NCBI GenBank assembly: GCA_964504195.1
Contig: CAZDDI010000007.1
Location: forward strand, 50,469-114,468
Reading direction: 5' to 3'
Origin: CAZDDI01 sp964504195
GTDB taxonomy: Bacteria; Chloroflexota; Anaerolineae; B4-G1; SLSP01
DNA: 64,000 bases
The notes under the pieces were generated by a model. That model was not told where the DNA came from. It did no database searches and saw nothing but the letters and a program-made list of their open reading frames with translations. Of the stretch, positions 59,685 through 64,000 are shown in pieces (position 1 is the first letter of the stretch; each line of letters opens with the position of its first letter). Both the position numbers and the translations under genes were made by a program.

Positions 59685-59960
59685 ATGGAACAGCCTCAAT
59701 ATGACCCTCTGCCCGATCCCATTTACCCGGAGCCTTACAGCCCTGCCGCTGCCCCTGCACCTGTCCCGGTCTATGACCCGGCCACCGGTCAGCCGAAGAA
59801 CAACAAGACTTTGATTATCATCATCGTAGTGGTGGCGGTGCTGTTGCTTTGCTGCTGCTGCGTTGGCGGGATAATGACGCTAGGGCCGACAATTAGTGAA
59901 ATATTTGACGAAATCATGTACGAGCTAAGCCGGACATTACCACAGCTGCTGGCGGGCTAA
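59685..59960 (+). CDS. Small single-span membrane protein
   Basis: A 91-residue protein: a Pro-rich cytoplasmic part (YSPAAAPAPVPVYDPATG), Lys-rich flank and one span TLIIIIVVVAVLLLCCCC, with four Cys at its end. GAAGGAG precedes the ATG. It is like the C-terminal halves of Pro-rich DUF4190 proteins, and the two neighbours probably act together. Confidence 0.65.
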   Translation: MEQPQYDPLPDPIYPEPYSPAAAPAPVPVYDPATGQPKNNKTLIIIIVVVAVLLLCCCCVGGIMTLGPTISEIFDEIMYELSRTLPQLLAG

Positions 59961-59982
59961 GCGCTCATCGGATTCGTACCCG

Positions 59983-60011
59983 CGCCCCAGGCTTCGCCGC
60001 CTGGGGCGTTT
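59983..60011 (+). terminator. Terminator after the small membrane-protein genes
   Basis: Stem CGCCCCAGGC / GCCTGGGGCG with six-base loop and a short TTT. It lies directly upstream of the uvrC -10 box. Confidence 0.65.
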
Positions 60012-60015
60012 GCTG

Positions 60016-60021
60016 TATAAT
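60016..60021 (+). promoter_or_regulatory. -10 box of uvrC, implying a leaderless mRNA
   Basis: A perfect TATAAT ends six bases before the uvrC ATG at 60028. A start point 7 bases downstream of it falls on the ATG itself. There is no ribosome site. The -35 region is weak. Confidence 0.6.
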
Positions 60022-60027
60022 AAGCCC

Positions 60028-61917
60028 ATGCACGAGCTGCCTGAAGTAGTACAACAAAAACTTGCCGCCCTGCCGCGCGCTACCGGCGTGTATCTGATGC
60101 GCAACAGCAAGGGTGTGGTGATTTATGTGGGCAAGGCGGTAGATCTGACGAGCCGCGTGCGCTCCTACTTCCACGCCTCGGCGCAGGAAGACAGCAAAAC
60201 CCGCCACCTCGTCGCCGAGATTGCCGACCTGGAGTGGATTCTCACCCATTCCGAGGTTGAGGCGCTGATTCTCGAAGCCAATCTCATCCAGAAGCATCGC
60301 CCGCGCTACAACATCCGTCTCAAGGACGATAAGCGTTACCCTTACCTCAAGATTACGCACGAGGATTTCCCGAAGGTGCTCATCACCCGCCGCATGGAGC
60401 GCGATGGCGGGCAATACTATGGCCCGTACACTTCCACCGGCGCGCTGCGCGAGACGCTCGATCTCTTGCGGCGGATGTTCCCCTATCGTTCCTGCGATCG
60501 GGACATCACGGGCAAGGATGCACGCGCGTGTCTGTATTACGATCTCAAACTGTGCTTAGGGCCATGTATCGGCGTGGTGGATAAAGACGGTTATCACGCG
60601 ATGCTGGCGCAACTGGCCCGCTTTATGGAGGGTGAGACCGAGGGCCTGCTCGAGGAGCTCAAGCGTCAGGTGGCTGAGGCCGCTGAGGGGTTGCAATTCG
60701 AGCGGGCCGCACAGCTCCGCGACCGCTACCAGGCACTTCAGCATGTCCTCGAACGCCAGCGCATCATCACTACCGCTGCGACCAATCAGGATGTGCTGGC
60801 CCTGGCCCGCGACGACGGCAACGCTTGCGTGGAGGTATTCTTCGTGCGCAACGGCAAGCTGCTAGGTCGCGAGTATTTTGTGATGGAAGGCAGCGGTAAC
60901 AGCGACGAGCAGGACATCCTCACCGCGTTCTTGCAGCAATTCTACGCCAATGCCGCCCAGATTCCGCCGGAGATTCTGTTGCCCGCCCAAATCACCGAGG
61001 CTGCTGTGTTGCAACAATGGCTCACCGCCAAGCGCGGCGACGTGGTCTACCTCAACGTGCCGCGTCAAGGGCCGGGCCGCGAGATGCTCGATTTGGCCTC
61101 CAGCAATGCTATCGAGACGCTGCGGTTGCTCAAGGCGCAGTGGGCGATGGACAAACACCGCAACGAGCAGGCATTGGCCGATATCCAGGCCGCGCTCGAT
61201 CTGCCCCGCTCGCCCGTTCGCATGGAGTGCTATGACATTTCTACCACGCAGGGCGTCGAGGTGGTGGGCAGCATGGTGGTCTTCGAGCATGGCGTGCCCA
61301 AGAAGAGCGACTATCGTCGTTTTTTGATTAAGACTGTTGTCGGCCAGGACGACTTTGCCAGTATGCGCGAGGTGCTCACCCGCCGCTTCGACCGGTGGCG
61401 GCGGGTGAATGCGGGGGAGTTGATGGGCGCGCGCGGCAATCAGGGGTGGAGCAAACTACCGGATTTGCTGATTGTGGATGGCGGCAAGGGTCAGCTGAGC
61501 GTGGCTGTCGAGGTATTGCGTGCCTTTGATTTGGAGGGACAAGTACCGGTGGTGGGACTGGCGAAGCGTCACGAGGAGCTCTTCACGCCGGGACACAGCC
61601 GTTCGGTACTGCTCGATCCCGCCGCACCGGCCATTCTGTTGCTGCGCCGCATCCGCGATGAGGCGCACCGGTTCGCCATCACCTATCACCGCCAGCGTCG
61701 CGCTAAACGCGGGTTGGCCTCGCAGCTGGATGATATCCCCGGCATCGGCCCGGTCAAGCGCAAGGCGTTGCTCAAGCACTTCGAGTCACTGCACGCCATC
61801 CAATACGCTACGGAAAAAGAGCTGCATGCTGTACCGGGCATCTCCACTGCGTTGGCCGCGGAAATCCACGCGCACTTCGAGCGGCTGCGGCAAGAGGCTG
61901 CGCAAGAGAATGGGTAA
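60028..61917 (+). CDS. uvrC: Excinuclease ABC subunit C
   Basis: A 629-residue UvrC that makes both cuts in nucleotide excision repair. In order: GIY-YIG nuclease (TGVYLMRNSKGVVIYVGKA, residues 14-95), UVR motif near 205-240, RNase-H-like 3' endonuclease (CYDISTTQGVEVVGSMVVF; LPDLLIVDGGKGQLS; RRIRDEAHRFAITYHR) and tandem helix-hairpin-helix (IPGIGPVKRKALLKHF; VPGISTALAAEI). Length is normal. It is probably translated from a leaderless transcript; an in-frame TTG at 60010 lies upstream of the -10 and is rejected. Confidence 0.96.
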   Translation: MHELPEVVQQKLAALPRATGVYLMRNSKGVVIYVGKAVDLTSRVRSYFHASAQEDSKTRHLVAEIADLEWILTHSEVEALILEANLIQKHRPRYNIRLKDDKRYPYLKITHEDFPKVLITRRMERDGGQYYGPYTSTGALRETLDLLRRMFPYRSCDRDITGKDARACLYYDLKLCLGPCIGVVDKDGYHAMLAQLARFMEGETEGLLEELKRQVAEAAEGLQFERAAQLRDRYQALQHVLERQRIITTAATNQDVLALARDDGNACVEVFFVRNGKLLGREYFVMEGSGNSDEQDILTAFLQQFYANAAQIPPEILLPAQITEAAVLQQWLTAKRGDVVYLNVPRQGPGREMLDLASSNAIETLRLLKAQWAMDKHRNEQALADIQAALDLPRSPVRMECYDISTTQGVEVVGSMVVFEHGVPKKSDYRRFLIKTVVGQDDFASMREVLTRRFDRWRRVNAGELMGARGNQGWSKLPDLLIVDGGKGQLSVAVEVLRAFDLEGQVPVVGLAKRHEELFTPGHSRSVLLDPAAPAILLLRRIRDEAHRFAITYHRQRRAKRGLASQLDDIPGIGPVKRKALLKHFESLHAIQYATEKELHAVPGISTALAAEIHAHFERLRQEAAQENG

Positions 61918-61987
61918 TGCCAGGGACTTGCTGGCTACTAATTTCGCGCTAAGCCGCTAAGAACCCAAAGAAAGCAAGAATAAAATC

Positions 61988-63472
61988 ATGACCAAAACAC
62001 AAACATTTACGCTGCTTCTGCTCATCCTGGCGATTTTAGCCGCCGGCGCACTATTGACCTATCAGCTGGTACACTCCGCGCAAGCAGTGCTAGGGCCGTA
62101 CACTCCGCAGCCCGTCGCCGTGATTACGCTAACGCCGGGGCGCAATCCCACGCGCACGGTCATCCCCACCTGGACGCTGACGCCTTCGCCTTCTCCTACG
62201 TTACGTCCTCCAACTTCCACTCCAATTCCTACACGCACGCCCACGCCTACCATCACACCTACGCCGTTGCCGTCGCATCGGCCCACCGCCGTCAACTTCG
62301 CGATCACGGCGACCCCACACCCTTCCGAAACGGTCGCCTTCCCCACGGCTGTGCCGCGTTTCCATATTCCTGCTGATGCCATTACCATCGCCTTGTTGGG
62401 TAGCGACAAGCGCCCTGATTGGGGCTACTGGAACACCGACGCCATCCAATATCTGGTCATCTACCCGGACGTGCCCTCAGTGGCGCTGCTTTCTATTCCG
62501 CGTGATCTCTATGTCTACATCCCCGGCTACAAAATGGCCCGCATCAATACAGCGGATTCCTACGGCGAGATGATTGGCTTCGAGGGCGGCGGCATTGGTC
62601 TGCTCAATCAAACCTTGCTTCACAATCTGGGCATCACGGCGGATTATTATGTGAAGGTGGATTTCAACGGCTTGATTGGCCTGGTCAACCTGATGGGTGG
62701 GGTGGATGTGCCGGTCAACTGCCACCTGGAGGATTACTGGCCTTATCCTGATGAAAACGGCGAGTATCCGTGGCTGGTGCTGGAGCCGGGTGTGACGCAC
62801 ATGGATGGGGAACTGGCGCTGTGGTATTCGCGCTCGCGCAAGACCACCAGCGTCTTCTCACGCGAGCGCCGGCAGCAGCAGGTGCTTGAGGCAATGTGGC
62901 GGCGTGGGCGGGAGATGAATCTGATCGAGGTTGCGCCGGGGCTATTCACGGAGACCCGCGACCTCTATCAAACCGATCTCAACGTGGGGAACATCTTGCA
63001 GCTGGCGATTACGGCCATGCAGGTGAACGCGGCGGACGTATCGCGCTATAACATCGGCTACCAACAGGTCAACTCGTTTGTGACCTATCAGGGCGGCAGC
63101 GTGTTCTTGCCTGTTTGGGAGGAGATCGAGCCGGTGATTGCCGATACGATTGCGAAGCCCGCCGCCAGCCGCGCCTACCAATCGCCCGTGTATGTGGAAA
63201 TTTGGAACGGCACAGGCCGCCCTGGCTGGGAGCATCTGGCGGCTGACCGAATGCTTCACTACGGCTTCATCCCGCACATCACCGGCGGCGACGGACAGAT
63301 TTACGAGCGCACAACCATTGTAACGCTCAACAATACGGGCAAGGGCACCAATCTATCGCTATTGCAATGGCTCTTCAACGTCGGGGATGGCAATGTGATG
63401 GGGGCCGAAGTCCCCGGCACTTCCGTTCATTTGCGCCTCATTCTGGGGCAGAACTACGACCCGTGCAGGTAG
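61988..63472 (+). CDS. LytR-CpsA-Psr (LCP) family protein with LytR_C domain
   Basis: A 494-residue protein with an N-terminal membrane anchor (FTLLLLILAILAAGALLTY), a long Thr-Pro linker (about 45-130), an LCP domain (ITIALLGSDKRPDWGYWNTD; LLSIPRDLYVYIPGY; ALWYSRSRKTTSVFSRERRQQQ) and a C-terminal LytR_C domain (VYVEIWNGTGRPGWEHLA). LCP enzymes attach phosphate-linked polymers to the cell wall or surface glycans. The Arg-rich SRSRKTTSVFSRERR block supplies the phosphate-binding residues. Ribosome site is weak. Confidence 0.9.
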   Translation: MTKTQTFTLLLLILAILAAGALLTYQLVHSAQAVLGPYTPQPVAVITLTPGRNPTRTVIPTWTLTPSPSPTLRPPTSTPIPTRTPTPTITPTPLPSHRPTAVNFAITATPHPSETVAFPTAVPRFHIPADAITIALLGSDKRPDWGYWNTDAIQYLVIYPDVPSVALLSIPRDLYVYIPGYKMARINTADSYGEMIGFEGGGIGLLNQTLLHNLGITADYYVKVDFNGLIGLVNLMGGVDVPVNCHLEDYWPYPDENGEYPWLVLEPGVTHMDGELALWYSRSRKTTSVFSRERRQQQVLEAMWRRGREMNLIEVAPGLFTETRDLYQTDLNVGNILQLAITAMQVNAADVSRYNIGYQQVNSFVTYQGGSVFLPVWEEIEPVIADTIAKPAASRAYQSPVYVEIWNGTGRPGWEHLAADRMLHYGFIPHITGGDGQIYERTTIVTLNNTGKGTNLSLLQWLFNVGDGNVMGAEVPGTSVHLRLILGQNYDPCR

Positions 63473-63689
63473 GCGGTAGATTCTGTCTATCGCCTGCCGA
63501 TCTCACAGTCCTGCACGCGGTCCGCTGGCGGATGATGTCCTCGCCCAACTCGTTCAGCGCCATGCTGCTTTCCGCGATGGCGAGCGCGCTCAAGTTCTGC
63601 ATCCCCTGGAGCGCGGCATAGCCAATCAGCCCTAATGGTGCCACCGAAACCATCAGAAACGCAATCAACAAGCGCGTGGTAATTTTCAT
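63438..63689 (-). pseudogene. Truncated start of a membrane sensor gene
   Basis: GGAGG and ATG at 63689 open a frame with MKITTRLLIAFLMVSVAPLG and LGEDIIRQR. This is the usual N-terminus (signal/membrane anchor) of Cache-domain kinases, cyclases or phosphatases. After about residue 56 (63522) the sequence becomes unrelated, and the frame soon ends inside the 3' end of the LCP gene. A deletion seems to have removed the rest. Confidence 0.6.
63469..63498 (+). terminator. Possible hairpin at the LCP gene end
   Basis: Arms GGTAGGCGGTAGA and TCTATCGCCTGCC pair with two G-U-type mismatches around a five-base loop; the stem includes the LCP stop codon. No T-run, so it is only a weak terminator candidate. 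Confidence 0.35.
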
Positions 63690-63787
63690 GGCATACCTCC
63701 GGCGAATCAGCGAGAAAGCAATCTGGCTGTATAATTTGTAGAATCTTTCACCCGCTATCTACCTGCTCTATCTACCTGCTACCCTAT

Positions 63788-63853
63788 GTCATTAAGTTAA
63801 GACCTGATAGGCGTCACACGAATTGGGTTTGATGGTATTTTACCGGTGAATAA
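63788..63853. repeat. CACCGGTG-family repeat, copy 3
   Basis: GTCATTAAGTTAAGACCTGA at the left and TATTTTACCGGTGAATAAT at the right match the ends of the copy at 47911-47985 in reverse orientation. The middle is diverged. The rest of 63690-63950 shows no gene. Confidence 0.6.
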
Positions 63854-63952
63854 TGGCAATAGCGCAAAAGTCGCCCGGTCAAAGCCGTCAATATGCGTGT
63901 TTTGAGCATACTACAGGGTTAGTTTTGCGGGACTGCCTTTGACGCGCGCAGA

Positions 63953-64000
63953 GGCCTTCGACAGGCTCAGGCACCGGAGAAGCCCGGTGGCTGAGCCTGC
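63953..64000. repeat. CCTTCGACAGGCTCAGG palindrome, cut by the window end
   Basis: AGGCTCAGGCACCGG (63963-63977) pairs with CCGGTGGCTGAGCCT (63985-63999) with one mismatch; the outer arm CCTTCGAC probably has its partner beyond the window. Related to 1082-1142. Confidence 0.65.

Noticed and set aside
1..64000. CRISPR array, rRNA or tRNA genes
   Set aside because: No regularly spaced direct repeats and no tRNA or rRNA signatures were recognised. The 212-bp tandem duplication has only two units and no spacers.
1..64000. Complete insertion sequence or prophage
   Set aside because: No transposase, integrase or phage structural gene is present; the mobile-like elements are all non-coding.

Overview
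The window looks like the chromosome of a Chloroflexota bacterium, probably of the Anaerolineae/Caldilineae type. The grounds are T-box control of thrS and ileS, a Tad/Flp cluster opening with a response-regulator-fused TadZ, surface proteins with Thr-Pro-rich (TPTPTP) linkers, many large multi-domain histidine kinases, a STAND ATPase with a TPR tail, and a very high load of short palindromic intergenic repeats. The phylum is inferred; no rRNA or tRNA gene was recognised. No complete insertion sequence, prophage or CRISPR array is visible.

Layout. 1-6.2 kb (mostly minus strand): start of a lipoprotein, a YqhQ-like DUF1385 protein, a Na/Pi cotransporter with PhoU tail, thrS behind a T-box leader, and a cytidylate-kinase-like protein. 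6.2-9.0 kb: a 212-bp tandem duplication carrying two aborted gene starts, then a STAND/NB-ARC TPR protein. 9.0-13.1 kb: ileS behind its own T-box, with repeat elements inside the leader and inside the reading frame. 13.2-21.5 kb: two hybrid histidine kinases of the same receiver-receiver-HPt design but with different sensors. 21.5-23.2 kb: an esterase and a methyltransferase. 23.3-27.1 kb: six genes (DRTGG, CBS+ATPase, DRTGG, PHP, NuoE-like, ATPase) that normally accompany an electron-bifurcating [FeFe]-hydrogenase, here without the hydrogenase. 27.9-33.7 kb: Flp pilus/secretion genes cpaB, tadZ, cpaF, tadB, tadC. 33.7-35.0 kb: comF-like and hpf.

35.3-38.4 kb (minus): an aldehyde:ferredoxin oxidoreductase operon with two MoaD-like proteins and a lone HypC, behind a leader with a very strong attenuator. 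38.4-41.7 kb: a divergent large sensor kinase. 41.7-45.8 kb (minus): a MA-type metallopeptidase, a HEAT-repeat protein and the site-2 protease RseP. 46-49.5 kb: a secreted GH99-like protein and an ECF S/T pair. 49.6-52.1 kb (minus): an envelope operon (transglycosylase-like, LysM, PH domain). 52.6-58.3 kb: a radical SAM protein, a large acyltransferase-like protein of unknown role, and a membrane Ser/Thr kinase fused to an FGE-sulfatase domain. 58.6-63.7 kb: small membrane proteins, uvrC, an LCP ligase and a truncated sensor gene.

The strongest themes are: (i) at least eight families of dispersed palindromic repeats, some MITE-like, that have entered riboswitch leaders, reading frames and gene ends; (ii) two partial hydrogenase-linked sets (the regulatory cluster and a lone hypC) without a hydrogenase; (iii) candidate new assemblies: the AOR-MoaD-MoaD-HypC operon with a structured leader, the kinase-FGE plus acyltransferase-like pair, and an ECF-S-like sensor fused to a hybrid kinase.
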